Below are positions 9,223 through 19,301 of a DNA stretch of 64,000 nucleotides, piece by piece. Origin of the DNA: Prochlorococcus sp. AG-363-M21 (GTDB taxonomy: Bacteria; Cyanobacteriota; Cyanobacteriia; PCC-6307; Cyanobiaceae). The stretch lies in the NCBI GenBank assembly GCA_003278305.1, contig QCFU01000001.1, positions 162,500 through 226,499 on the forward strand, given 5' to 3'. Position 1 is the first letter of the stretch. Every line of letters begins with the position of its first letter. The notes beneath the pieces were generated by a model. That model was not told the DNA's origin. It did not search any database and worked only from the letters and a program-made list of their open reading frames with translations. A program made the translations under genes and the position numbers.

Positions 9223-9703
9223 TAAGTTCGTCAAGAATAATTAAGGATTGAATACTAGGTGATTGATTTAATAAATCTGATGGGAAAAAGCCACACCATG
9301 GCAATCCATCAAGTTTTCTTTTATGTGAATCCCAAGGATCGCCGACTTGCACTAATCCAAGCAAATTAACTGAAAGTTGTTTGCACAAGGCTACATAAGC
9401 CGAAGCCTCTCCTCCAACCATCCCATCACTAGCTGGCAAGACGAATAGTATTACGGGTGCTTTCCATGCTGCCAAAGCTTCCAGCCAAGTCCCTCCATCG
9501 GGGTGAAGCATTGCAAAATCCCCAAGAAATTGAGTCAAACCACGTTCATTAGCCAAGGCAGAAATACATTCATTTGGATTTTCTTCATAAGATGACTTAA
9601 ATAGTCTGCATCGCCATGCATCTGCCAAAACGCTTGAAAACACAGAGTTTACCGTCTCATCTCTTTGTCCGATGGTGAGGAGAAATGGTGTAAGACAAAT
9701 CAT
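9185..9703 (-). CDS. Conserved hypothetical protein
   Basis: 172 residues with normal amino-acid composition, many glycine and tryptophan residues and a GGTWLEALAAWKAPVILFVLP stretch that reads like an alpha/beta Rossmann-type core (strand VILFVLP, later strand VNLLGLVQVG). I see no nucleotide-binding P-loop or catalytic motif that would fix a function. It is divergent from prs across 85 bases, a pairing that would make sense as a cyanobacterial conserved gene. The frame is solid because it lacks the low-complexity look of shadow frames and is opposite to no better gene. Confidence 0.7.
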   Translation of the reverse strand: MICLTPFLLTIGQRDETVNSVFSSVLADAWRCRLFKSSYEENPNECISALANERGLTQFLGDFAMLHPDGGTWLEALAAWKAPVILFVLPASDGMVGGEASAYVALCKQLSVNLLGLVQVGDPWDSHKRKLDGLPWCGFFPSDLLNQSPSIQSLIILDELIRKLEIQLKYLP

Positions 9704-9788
9704 TTTGCAAACATTTGGTTATTAATAAGTTTGGATAGTGGGGGTATGAGCACTACGATCAGTAGAAAGGATATTTTTTGCGGCGACC

Positions 9789-10787
9789 GTGACAAGCTTT
9801 ATCACCGCAGCGAATACACAAAAAGCGCAACAGGTTAGCCATGACACCAGAAGGCTAAAGCTAATTAGTGGCACCTCGAACCCATTACTTGCTAAAGAGA
9901 TTGCTTCTTATATAGGGATATCCAATGTACCTCTTGTTGCCAAAAGATTTGCTGATGGTGAACTTTATATCCAAATACAGCAATCAATCAGAGGATGTGA
10001 TGTATTCCTAATCCAGCCTACTTGTGCTCCAGTTAACGATAGTTTAATGGAGCTAATGATAATGGTTGACGCCTGCAAGAGAGCATCAGCCAGACAAATA
10101 ACAGCTGTAATACCCTATTACGGCTATGCAAGGGCTGATAGAAAAACAGCTGGCAGAGAATCTATAACTGCAAAACTCACTGCAAACCTTCTTGTAAGTT
10201 CTGGTGTGGATAGAGTGTTAGCAATGGATCTTCACTCAGCACAAATACAAGGGTACTTTGATATTCCTTGTGACCATATTTATGGGTCACCAGTATTAGT
10301 AGATTATCTTTCCACAAAACAGCTTGAGGATATAGTTGTTGTTTCTCCTGACGTGGGAGGTGTAGCAAGGGCTAGAGCATTTGCAAAACAAATGAAAGAT
10401 GCACCACTAGCAATTATCGATAAACGAAGATCTGCTCATAATGTAGCTGAAAGCCTAACTGTTATTGGGGAGGTTAATGACAAAACTGCAATTCTTATAG
10501 ATGACATGATTGATACAGGAGGAACAATATGTGCTGGGGCCCAACTTTTAAGACAACAAGGTGCTAAACGTGTAATTGCATGCGCTTCTCATGCAGTTTT
10601 TTCTCCTCCTGCTTATGAACGGCTATCCGTGACGGGACTATTTGAACAAGTTGTTGTGACAAATAGCATTCCAGTACAAAAGAAAAATCACTTTAAACAA
10701 CTAAAAGTACTTTCTGTTGCGAATATGTTGGGCGAAGCAATATTGAGAATTCATGAAGAAAGCTCAGTAAGCTCTATGTTTAGATAA
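9789..10787 (+). CDS. prs: Ribose-phosphate pyrophosphokinase
   Basis: 332 residues, starting at a GTG. It makes PRPP from ribose 5-phosphate and ATP for purine, pyrimidine, histidine and tryptophan synthesis. Diagnostic features include the ATP-binding and flexible loop YARADRKTAGRESITAKL, the PRPP signature DVGGVARARAFAK and the ribose-phosphate loop AILIDDMIDTGGTICA. The first 20 residues (MTSFITAANTQKAQQ...) form a polar extension before the conserved LKLISGTSNPLLA, as in other cyanobacterial enzymes. It ends 24 bases before a convergent gene. Confidence 0.97.
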   Translation: MTSFITAANTQKAQQVSHDTRRLKLISGTSNPLLAKEIASYIGISNVPLVAKRFADGELYIQIQQSIRGCDVFLIQPTCAPVNDSLMELMIMVDACKRASARQITAVIPYYGYARADRKTAGRESITAKLTANLLVSSGVDRVLAMDLHSAQIQGYFDIPCDHIYGSPVLVDYLSTKQLEDIVVVSPDVGGVARARAFAKQMKDAPLAIIDKRRSAHNVAESLTVIGEVNDKTAILIDDMIDTGGTICAGAQLLRQQGAKRVIACASHAVFSPPAYERLSVTGLFEQVVVTNSIPVQKKNHFKQLKVLSVANMLGEAILRIHEESSVSSMFR

Positions 10788-10811
10788 AAGAGAGCGTAAT
10801 TAGTAATTTAA

Positions 10812-11342
10812 TCATTTCTTCTTTTTACTCTTTCTTTTATCATTTTTACCTTGTTTCCCATTTAAAGATTCAAGGTTTCTTTTAATTGTATCTTCTATGT
10901 AGTCTTTTGCATCTTGTGGGACTTGATCTGGGCAATATCGTATTGCTGAAGCAATTACATAAACCTCAGCACCCTTATATAGAGCTTTAGGAGGTACTTC
11001 TTGAGGCACGAGTTTATTCTTTTCGTTTCGAATTAAAACTTTGCTGTCATGGTAAATCTTAACGTATTCAGCATATGTAGTTGCAGAAACACCAGCTGCC
11101 TTTCTAAATTCAATATCAGCGGCCAAGCCTATACAAATATTAAGACCACCAATTTTCTGATATAAAAACTGTTCTTCTAAAGTTGCAGGTTTCTTAGTGG
11201 TTTTATCCTTGGACAAAACTGGTTCTGATAAAAAGCCTAAAAAAGCTATTGGGCTAGCCAATAACAAGGCAGAAAGAACCTTTGAGAATATTGAAGAGGG
11301 TTTCTTAAAAAGCAAAGTAAAATTTGCACTTATGCATAACAA
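10812..11342 (-). CDS. Exported hypothetical protein with Lys-rich tail
   Basis: 176 residues. Residues about 14-45 look like a signal peptide (KKPSSIFSKVLSALLLASPIA.. FLSEPVLSKDK), so the mature protein is probably periplasmic or thylakoid-lumenal. The body contains two to three cysteines (GGLNICIGLAADIEF, SAIRYCPDQVP) that could form a disulfide, and the end is a highly basic lysine tail. I recognise the type as a conserved picocyanobacterial protein but cannot name a function. It starts 390 bases from sasA, divergently. Confidence 0.65.
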   Translation of the reverse strand: MLCISANFTLLFKKPSSIFSKVLSALLLASPIAFLGFLSEPVLSKDKTTKKPATLEEQFLYQKIGGLNICIGLAADIEFRKAAGVSATTYAEYVKIYHDSKVLIRNEKNKLVPQEVPPKALYKGAEVYVIASAIRYCPDQVPQDAKDYIEDTIKRNLESLNGKQGKNDKRKSKKKK

Positions 11343-11731
11343 TATAATTAATCTATCGCAAAAACAAGCTTATTTTCCCTTTTGAAAATTAAATCTTTTT
11401 GAAGAGAGTTGATTTGTTGTTCTAAAAAAATAGTTTATTAATATAAATCTAAAAAGTAATAGGTATATAAATTATATACTTTCAACAAAGTAATAGCTTT
11501 ACTTTAAAATAATGGAGCTGATAAAAATAGATGAAGTATAAATAGCATAACAAAGAGAAAGAAGATTAGTTTAACTTTGTTTCAGTACAGGATTAAAAAA
11601 TAGAAAAGTAACAAGCAAAATGTCTTTAAAATAGAAAATATCTTTGCTAGCAATTAGTTTATTGTCAATATCATTTCACCAAAGTGATAGGATTACTTGA
11701 AATAATGCTAACAATCAAGAAAAATTAGCTT
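11343..11731. other. AT-rich spacer upstream of sasA with short repeats
   Basis: No gene is seen on either strand in these 389 bases. The spacer lies between two divergent genes and so should hold both promoters. It contains three copies of an AAAGTRATAG core (11453-11463, 11487-11497 and 11681-11691), two of which are part of a longer imperfect direct repeat of about 31 bases (see the repeat entry). Confidence 0.6.
11483..11707 (+). repeat. Imperfect direct repeat pair before sasA
   Basis: Copy one lies at 11483-11514 and copy two at 11677-11707. Both read CAMCAAAGTRATAG, then a TTACTT core, then AAATAATG, with one gap and about five differences across the alignment. Copy two ends 24 bases before the TTG start of sasA, a position expected for an operator or for a promoter region. 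A third, shorter match to the AAAGTRATAG core lies at 11453-11463. The function is inferred only from position and repetition. Confidence 0.5.
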
Positions 11732-12847
11732 TTGGATGACGAACAGAACAAAAGAAGAAAAAAGCTCAAGCTTCTCTTGGTGGCAAATCGCCAGCATCTC
11801 TCTCGTCAAGATTTAAGGTCGCTGATTAACTATCTTGAATCTGAAAATTGCGGTTTCGATGTATCTCTACAGTTTTCCGATCCAAGCGAGCAGCCAGAGC
11901 TTCTTGAGTTTCATAGACTTGTAGCAATACCAGCACTTATAAAAACAGAACCAGAACCCAAACAGATCTTTGCAGGAAGCAGTATTTCCCAACAACTAAA
12001 GAATTGGCTGCCAAGGTGGGAACAAGAAGGATTTATTAGTGGAATCGACCTAAATTTAAATAATCCAAATAGAACTTCAAAAAGAACAAGGGAAGAATTG
12101 TTGCTTGAAGATGAACTGTTGGTTTTACGCCAAGAGAATGAAACTCTTTCACAAAGAATTGAATCGCAAGAAAGACTTTTAAGGATGGTTGCACATGAAT
12201 TAAGGACTCCTCTTGCTGCTGCAACATTAGCAATACAAAGTCAAAAGCTTGGACAGATAAAACTAGATAAATTTCAAGAAGTTATTGAAAGACGACTAGA
12301 AGAAATTGAATTGCTATCAAATGATCTTCTTAAAGTTGGAAGTACTAAATGGGAAGGCCTTTTTAATCCTCAAAAATTAAATTTAGGAATAATCGCTGCA
12401 GAAGCAATTCTTGAATTAGAAAAATTCTGGCGAAACGAAGGGGTGGGAATAAATACTGATATACCATCAGACCTCCCTTTAGTTTTTGCAGATCAAGGAA
12501 GAATGAGACAAGTGATTTTAAACTTATTAGAAAACGCTTTAAAATTTTCTGGACAAGGTGAAGCTATTTCTATAACAATGTTACACAAAACAAGTCAATG
12601 GGTTGAGGTCAGGATTTCTGATCATGGCCCTGGCATTCCAGAAGAAGAGCAAGAGAGAATTTTTCTTGACCGTGTTCGCTTACCTCAAACTTCTACAAAG
12701 ACTTCTGGGTTTGGAATTGGACTGTCTGTTTGCAGAAGGATTGTTGAAGTACATGGCGGTAAAATATGGGTAGTTTCAGAAAAGGGAAAAGGATCAACTT
12801 TTTATTTCACTGTTCCTGTATGGGACGGTAATGACAACAAGCCATAA
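11732..12847 (+). CDS. sasA: Circadian output histidine kinase SasA
   Basis: 371 residues. Residues about 12-100 are the KaiB-like sensor domain ([20 protein letters not shown]...[10 protein letters not shown]), which binds KaiC. A short linker leads to the dimerisation/phospho-acceptor helix with [15 protein letters not shown], His at about residue 150, and then the ATP-binding domain: N box [14 protein letters not shown]1 box [12 protein letters not shown]2 box GFGIGLSVC. It relays clock state to the response regulator RpaA. The start is TTG at 11732; an in-frame stop two codons upstream excludes earlier starts. The upstream repeats may be regulatory. Confidence 0.95.
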   Translation: MDDEQNKRRKKLKLLLVANRQHLSRQDLRSLINYLESENCGFDVSLQFSDPSEQPELLEFHRLVAIPALIKTEPEPKQIFAGSSISQQLKNWLPRWEQEGFISGIDLNLNNPNRTSKRTREELLLEDELLVLRQENETLSQRIESQERLLRMVAHELRTPLAAATLAIQSQKLGQIKLDKFQEVIERRLEEIELLSNDLLKVGSTKWEGLFNPQKLNLGIIAAEAILELEKFWRNEGVGINTDIPSDLPLVFADQGRMRQVILNLLENALKFSGQGEAISITMLHKTSQWVEVRISDHGPGIPEEEQERIFLDRVRLPQTSTKTSGFGIGLSVCRRIVEVHGGKIWVVSEKGKGSTFYFTVPVWDGNDNKP

Positions 12848-12917
12848 GAAAGCTTGACGGAGGGCTAAGTTGGCCCGTAACTTTCACATGTGATGAATAA
12901 ATAATCATCACGGCCTC

Positions 12918-12990
12918 GCCCCCATCGTCTAGAGGCCTAGGACACCTCCCTTTCACGGAGGCGACAGGGGTTCGAATCCCCTTGGGGGTA
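12918..12990 (+). tRNA. tRNA-Glu (anticodon UUC)
   Basis: A 73-base cloverleaf can be drawn: acceptor arm GCCCCCA paired with TGGGGGT (first pair G-U), anticodon stem CCTCC/GGAGG enclosing loop CTTTCAC with anticodon TTC at 12952-12954, and T arm AGGGGTTCGAATCCCCT. The discriminator base is A and CCA is not encoded. In cyanobacteria this tRNA serves both protein synthesis and, through glutamyl-tRNA reductase, chlorophyll and haem synthesis. Confidence 0.97.
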
Positions 12991-13008
12991 TTTCCCAAGA
13001 AAGCTAAT

Positions 13009-13584
13009 TTAGCTTTTATTGCTTAAGGCTACTTTTTCAACAGCCAATAGGTTGTTAGTCAGATCTTTTCTAAGTCGAGTTTCTATTAAAGAAACTGGCA
13101 TTCCCATGCAGCCTTGAACAGTCAACTCATAAACCAAAGAGGATCCTTCTTGATTTGGGAGTTTGTGAATTAACCAAGAGCCATCAAATCTCCTGAAATC
13201 GCCTTTAATCAATGAAAATCGCAACACACCTTGCTCTTTCATTTCCGTCAATTCAAGTAAAACTTCAGCAGAAAACTTAAATCCTAAAAAATCCTGAGAT
13301 CCAACTTGTCTAAGAGTAATAACATCTCCCTTCCTAGATTCAACAATGCTTTTGTCTAGATTAGGAATAAATTCGTTTAATCGGTCATAGGAAGTAAGTA
13401 CTTTCCATAATGAATCAAAACATGCAGTAGTTCTTAATTGTGCAGCAAGTCTCCTTGTACCTCTTGGCAAAACCTCCATGGTTTGCTCAATAGTTCTATT
13501 TCGAAAGTCTCCAGCAGGAATCTCCAAATCACTCAGAGGCTCTAACTGATTTTTTTTAATTGCTTGAGAACCCAGCAAAATCAA
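13009..13584 (-). CDS. START/SRPBCC-fold lipid-binding-type protein
   Basis: 191 residues, apparently from a TTG start. The core (FDSLWKVLTSYDRLNEFIPNL...VESRKGD...LRQVG...FSAEVLLELTE...FRRFDGSWLIHKLP...SSLVYELTVQG) has the alternating pattern and the YDRL.EFIPN motif of the polyketide cyclase/COQ10-type SRPBCC family. Such proteins bind hydrophobic ligands such as lipids or quinones. It converges on the tRNA-Glu gene and is divergent from petH across 166 bases. The ligand is unknown. Confidence 0.85.
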   Translation of the reverse strand: MILLGSQAIKKNQLEPLSDLEIPAGDFRNRTIEQTMEVLPRGTRRLAAQLRTTACFDSLWKVLTSYDRLNEFIPNLDKSIVESRKGDVITLRQVGSQDFLGFKFSAEVLLELTEMKEQGVLRFSLIKGDFRRFDGSWLIHKLPNQEGSSLVYELTVQGCMGMPVSLIETRLRKDLTNNLLAVEKVALSNKS

Positions 13585-13708
13585 TTCAGAGATAAAATCC
13601 TAAGCACATTACATAAAATTCTCTTCTGTTGGGAGCTCTTGATCAAAGAGTTGTGAATTGTGCCAATCTCAAAACGTGAACTTTCGAAATGAATAAGTCA
13701 CCGAATAG

Positions 13709-14842
<1,134 letters not shown>

Positions 14843-14952
14843 AGAATATTTTTAGGATGATTTAAAGAAGTAAATAACTTTCAAATTCAGCAATTTTTAT
14901 ATTTGGGGATCTGACCACAAAAGATAGCTTAATTTAAATAAACAATTTGAAT

Positions 14953-14984
14953 TTAGAGAATAAGTCGTTCTGGTTATTCTCTAA
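14953..14984 (+). promoter_or_regulatory. Perfect 11-bp inverted repeat before zwf
   Basis: The arms TTAGAGAATAA (14953-14963) and TTATTCTCTAA (14974-14984) are exact reverse complements around a 10-base loop. The right arm ends five bases before the zwf ATG at 14990, so if transcribed it would cover the ribosome-binding region; as DNA it could be a dimeric operator. There is no T-run after it, so it is not a terminator. Confidence 0.6.
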
Positions 14985-14989
14985 CTCAA

Positions 14990-16513
14990 ATGGATATCTC
15001 TGCGACAAACCCATTAAGAGTTGATCTCAGGCAAGAGAGAGTAATTACTCCACAATGCCTGGTTATTTTTGGTGCAAGCGGAGATTTGACTCATAGGAAG
15101 TTGATTCCTGCCTTGTTTGAACTATTCAAACAACGTAGATTACCGAGTGAATTTGCTGTAGTAGGTTGCGCGAGAAGGTCCTGGAGTAATGATGAATTCA
15201 GACAACGAATGACAGCGGCTCTAAGCAAAGAAGTTGAAAGAAATAAAACTGACTGGGAAAAATTTTCCAAAAACCTCTTCTATGAATCTGTTGATATTGA
15301 ATCCCAAGAAGACGTTATAAAGCTAAAAAATAAACTTGAAGAAATTGATAAATTAATGTCAACTCATGGAAATAGAACTTTTTATCTATCTGTTTCTCCC
15401 AAATTTTATTCAACGGCTTGCCAGTCACTTGCCCAAAACGGTTTGTTGCGCGATCCAAAGCGAAACAGAATAGTTATAGAAAAACCCTTTGGCAGAGATT
15501 TTAGTAGTGCTCAACAATTAAATAAAATAGTTCAAAGTTGTGCACTAGAAAATCAGATCTTTCGTATTGACCACTACCTAGGCAAAGAGACTGTTCAAAA
15601 TATCCTTGTTTTACGATTTGCCAACTCTATTTTCGAGCCAATTTGGAACAGGAATTATATTTCAAGTGTTCAAATAACATCTGCAGAAACAGTTGGTGTT
15701 GAAGACAGAGCTGGCTATTACGAAAGTTCAGGTGCTTTAAGAGACATGGTGCAAAACCATCTAACTCAAATGCTTGCAATTACTGCTATGGAGCCACCTG
15801 GCCATTTTGATCCAGAAGCTATTCGCAATGAAAAGGCAAAGGTTCTTCAAGCCGCTTCCCTTGCAAATGAACTAGAACCATGGAAATGTTGCGTAAGAGG
15901 ACAGTATTCAGAAGGAGGTAGTAAAACGAATAAAATAATTGGTTATAGAAATGAACCAGGAGTTAACGCCAATAGCACAACCGAAACTTATGTAGCAATG
16001 AAGCTATTTATAAATAATTGGCGTTGGCAAGGAGTTCCCTTTTATGTTCGTACAGGAAAAAGACTTGCTAAAAGAATAAGTGAAATTGTCTTGACCTTCA
16101 GGGAGGCCCCTGTACATCTTTTTGATGCTGCAGGTGGAACTCCTACTCCTAATCAATTAATATTACGAATTCAGCCAAATGAAGGTGCTGAGTTTCGTTT
16201 TGAAGTCAAATCCCCAGGCTCAGGGATGAGAAGTCGGCCAGTTGAAATGGAATTTTCTTATGATGAATCTTTTGGCGAGCCTTTTGATGATGGGTATGTA
16301 AGACTTTTAGCGGATGCAATGCTTGGGGACACAACACTCTTCACAAGAAGCGATGAGGTAGAGGCAGCCTGGAAACTATATACTCCTCTTTTGGAATTGA
16401 TTGAGGATAGCCCATGGCAGTTACCTATCTATCAATATGAAGCCAGAACATGGGGGCCATCAGAAGCTGATTCTCTATTAGCACAAGACCAATTACTTTG
16501 GCGCAGACCTTAA
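14990..16513 (+). CDS. zwf: Glucose-6-phosphate 1-dehydrogenase
   Basis: 507 residues, standard length. First enzyme of the oxidative pentose phosphate pathway, making NADPH and 6-phosphogluconolactone; central to dark metabolism in cyanobacteria. The NADP fold motif FGASGDLTHRKLIPAL lies at about residues 26-42, the active-site signature IDHYLGKETVQN near residue 195, and the substrate-binding PFYVRTGKRLAKR near 350. opcA, its activator, follows 35 bases downstream, the usual cyanobacterial arrangement. A perfect inverted repeat sits directly before the start codon and may control expression. Confidence 0.98.
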   Translation: MDISATNPLRVDLRQERVITPQCLVIFGASGDLTHRKLIPALFELFKQRRLPSEFAVVGCARRSWSNDEFRQRMTAALSKEVERNKTDWEKFSKNLFYESVDIESQEDVIKLKNKLEEIDKLMSTHGNRTFYLSVSPKFYSTACQSLAQNGLLRDPKRNRIVIEKPFGRDFSSAQQLNKIVQSCALENQIFRIDHYLGKETVQNILVLRFANSIFEPIWNRNYISSVQITSAETVGVEDRAGYYESSGALRDMVQNHLTQMLAITAMEPPGHFDPEAIRNEKAKVLQAASLANELEPWKCCVRGQYSEGGSKTNKIIGYRNEPGVNANSTTETYVAMKLFINNWRWQGVPFYVRTGKRLAKRISEIVLTFREAPVHLFDAAGGTPTPNQLILRIQPNEGAEFRFEVKSPGSGMRSRPVEMEFSYDESFGEPFDDGYVRLLADAMLGDTTLFTRSDEVEAAWKLYTPLLELIEDSPWQLPIYQYEARTWGPSEADSLLAQDQLLWRRP

Positions 16514-16548
16514 TCAATTGGCTCTGATAAATTCTTCAATTTGATTAA

Positions 16549-17847
16549 ATGTCTACTCAATTAACTATCCAAACTCCTCTTCAAATTCCTGTTTCAGAAA
16601 TACCCAGTTATCTAAAACAGCTTTGGGAACAAGAACCTTCCAAGAACAAAGGGGCTAATACATTTGCCTTAGTGGTATGGAACCCTGCCTGGCTTGAACA
16701 AGGCTTAGTAAGCATTGGGAAAATCAATGGGCCAATAATTGGAAATCAAAGAGAAGAAATAATAGCGGCGGCTAGAGAAATAATTGTAGAAAAAGATTTG
16801 CCTCACTCAACTCCTCCATTTGATAAAAAAGTTTCTGACTCTTTAGAAATTAAAATAAATAATGGTGAAATTAAAGATTTAAGAGGACAGCACATTGATT
16901 CAGCAATTAGTCAACTTCAGCCAAGAAGACTAATCACCCTTGCACCCACTCTAAAAAGCAATCAAAAACTTGAGACACTTGTAGCAGCTTATTGTCCATT
17001 ACCTGAAGATGGAGGAAGTACAGTTTGTGGCGATGCAATTGTTCTTAGAGGTGACGTAAATTTAATTAATGATAAATTGCCAATGGTAGAAAAATTAATT
17101 CCAGAGGAATTGCCGTCTTGGCTTTGGTGGAATGGTCCTCTAGACGAAAATTCTGAGTTGCTTAAAATAATCGCTTCACCAATTAGACGAATAATTATAG
17201 ATTCAGCTCTGGGGAACCCTAAAAAATGTCTTGATTTATTGCTAAGGAGTATTAATGCAGAACAAGCAGTAAATGATCTTAATTGGCTGAGGTTGAGGGC
17301 CTGGAGAGAAACATTAGCGATGGTTTTTGATCCTCCAAACAGAAGGGCTATACTTGGCAATCTAATAAACATTGATATAGATATTGAAAGTGATCATCCT
17401 GTTCAAGGTTTATTACTTATTGGTTGGATAGCAGACAGATTAGGCTGGACATTCAAAAATGCACTTCATTCTAAAAACAATGGCTTACAAGCAACATTTG
17501 AAAGAAGTGATAAAGAAATAGTCAACTTTAATTTGATGCCTTTACCATTAGCGAATCCAAGTATTCATCCAGGTCAAATAATAGGGCTAAGACTAATATC
17601 AATTTCAAATTCGAATCCTCAGCGCTCTGTATGCATAATTCTTGCCTCTGAATCAGGGGAATGTATGCGTCTAGAAGCTGGTGGAATGGCAAGCATGGAA
17701 CTTATAGAACAGGTTGTTCCAAATCAAGACAATTCTTCTGAGCAAGATGTTGCGAGGCTTCTTTCTACTAGTCGAGGCTCTACAAGTCCATTACTTGAAA
17801 GAGCAACACCTATTGCATCACAATTGTTAAATACGATTAATTCTTAA
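16549..17847 (+). CDS. opcA: Glucose-6-phosphate dehydrogenase assembly protein OpcA
   Basis: 432 residues. OpcA is an allosteric effector that activates and assembles the Zwf tetramer in a redox-dependent way. The sequence shows the family's N-terminal LWEQEPS...ANTFALVVWNPAW region, the central PRRLITLAPT and AYCPLPEDGGSTVCGDAIVLRG segments with conserved cysteines, and the C-terminal domain ending with LLSTSRGSTSPLLERA. It lies immediately after zwf and is surely co-transcribed. The cysteines in PLPEDGG...CGD and elsewhere are candidates for thioredoxin control; trxA is also in the window. Confidence 0.95.
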   Translation: MSTQLTIQTPLQIPVSEIPSYLKQLWEQEPSKNKGANTFALVVWNPAWLEQGLVSIGKINGPIIGNQREEIIAAAREIIVEKDLPHSTPPFDKKVSDSLEIKINNGEIKDLRGQHIDSAISQLQPRRLITLAPTLKSNQKLETLVAAYCPLPEDGGSTVCGDAIVLRGDVNLINDKLPMVEKLIPEELPSWLWWNGPLDENSELLKIIASPIRRIIIDSALGNPKKCLDLLLRSINAEQAVNDLNWLRLRAWRETLAMVFDPPNRRAILGNLINIDIDIESDHPVQGLLLIGWIADRLGWTFKNALHSKNNGLQATFERSDKEIVNFNLMPLPLANPSIHPGQIIGLRLISISNSNPQRSVCIILASESGECMRLEAGGMASMELIEQVVPNQDNSSEQDVARLLSTSRGSTSPLLERATPIASQLLNTINS

Positions 17848-17878
17848 ATATGAGTAAGTTCTCAGATTAATCAATTCT

Positions 17879-19297
17879 ATGGCATGTGTTATAGCTGCAC
17901 CTTCTAGTGGAAGTGGAAAAACAACTTTGTGCCTACTGTTAGCTTCATGGGCAAGATCTCAAAGAAAAAATATACAAACTTTTAAAGTTGGTCCTGACTA
18001 TCTAGACCCAAAACAACTTACTGCTATCACACAAAAGCCATGCAGAAATCTTGACTTAATTCTTTGCGGTGAAGAGTGGGTAAAAAATTGTTTTTTTAAT
18101 CATAGTAATAAAGCCGATTTGGTTTTTGTAGAAGGCGTAATGGGGTTATTTGATGGTTTAGGCAGTTCACAAAAAGGAAGTACTAGTGAACTTGCAAATT
18201 TACTAAACTTAGAAATAATTTTAGTTATCAATGCAAAAGGACAAGCCGCATCAATACAAGCACTGGTCAAAGGCTTTATAGAACTAAAAAAAGAATTAAC
18301 TATAGCTGGTGTTGTACTTAACAATGTGAATACTGAGCGCCACAAAATACTACTTACCGAGTCACTTCAGCAAATAAATGTAAAAGTTCTTGGTTGTTTG
18401 CCTACAAAGCAAGAATTAAATTTATCGAGTAATTACTTAGGAATAAAACCTTGTTTAACAACAAACAATTTAGAAGAAAAGATAGAAATATGGAATACTC
18501 TTTCGAAGAGATATTTAGATATGGATTCTATACAAAGACTTCTAAAATCTGAATTTGATTTAGAAAATAAAGTCCAAAAAATTAATTCTAGCTTTAACAT
18601 AGAGAATTCTCATACTATTGCAATCGCACAAGATAATGCTTTTCACTTTAGATATCCTGAAACAAAAGAATGCCTAGAAGAGGCTGGTATCAATGTTATT
18701 GAATGGCAAATACTAAATGATGAACCAATACCTAAAGAAGCTGAGGGAATAATACTTCCAGGTGGTTTCCCTGAAGACTTTGCCAAAGAAATCAGTGATT
18801 CAAAAAGATCTTTATCATCAATACGAAGTTTCTTTGGTAAAAAACCTATTTATGCAGAATGCGGGGGCATGTTAATACTTGGACAAAGTCTTTATGATAA
18901 TGATAATCGAAAACATAACATGACAGGTTTACTTCCTTTTGAGAGCAAAAAAGGAAATCTGAGAGTAGGTTATCGCAAAATAAAGGCTTTAAATAAAGGT
19001 CTTATTTCAAGCACAGGAGAAGTACTAAATGGTCATGAATTCCACAAATGGGAAGTAAAATTAATTAAATCAAAAAAATCACTTATGCAAAATATACTTC
19101 AAAGTTCCAATGACTATAAACAAATTAAGCTTTATTCACCATGGGAAATATCTGGATGGGGCATAAAATCTTTTAAAGAAGGTTGGGGCAACAATCTCTT
19201 TCATGCCAGCTGGATACATCTTCATTGGCCAAGTTCAAAAATGGTCGTAAGTCATTTTAAAAATGCACTTAAATCATCAAAAAAGATTTCTACTTAA
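17879..19297 (+). CDS. cobB: Cobyrinic acid a,c-diamide synthase
   Basis: 472 residues, glutamine-dependent amidotransferase of (pseudo)cobalamin synthesis (CobB/CbiA type). The N-terminal half is a DTB-synthase-like ATP-binding domain with P-loop APSSGSGKTTLCLLLA and VFVEGVMGLFDG. The C-terminal half is a class I glutaminase with ILPGGFPEDFA, the nucleophile Cys in YAECGGMLILG and the histidine in the final FHASWIHLHW. It amidates the a and c side chains of cobyrinate. It stands 32 bases behind opcA on the same strand. Length is normal. Confidence 0.93.
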   Translation: MACVIAAPSSGSGKTTLCLLLASWARSQRKNIQTFKVGPDYLDPKQLTAITQKPCRNLDLILCGEEWVKNCFFNHSNKADLVFVEGVMGLFDGLGSSQKGSTSELANLLNLEIILVINAKGQAASIQALVKGFIELKKELTIAGVVLNNVNTERHKILLTESLQQINVKVLGCLPTKQELNLSSNYLGIKPCLTTNNLEEKIEIWNTLSKRYLDMDSIQRLLKSEFDLENKVQKINSSFNIENSHTIAIAQDNAFHFRYPETKECLEEAGINVIEWQILNDEPIPKEAEGIILPGGFPEDFAKEISDSKRSLSSIRSFFGKKPIYAECGGMLILGQSLYDNDNRKHNMTGLLPFESKKGNLRVGYRKIKALNKGLISSTGEVLNGHEFHKWEVKLIKSKKSLMQNILQSSNDYKQIKLYSPWEISGWGIKSFKEGWGNNLFHASWIHLHWPSSKMVVSHFKNALKSSKKIST

Positions 19298-19301
19298 ATT
19301 A

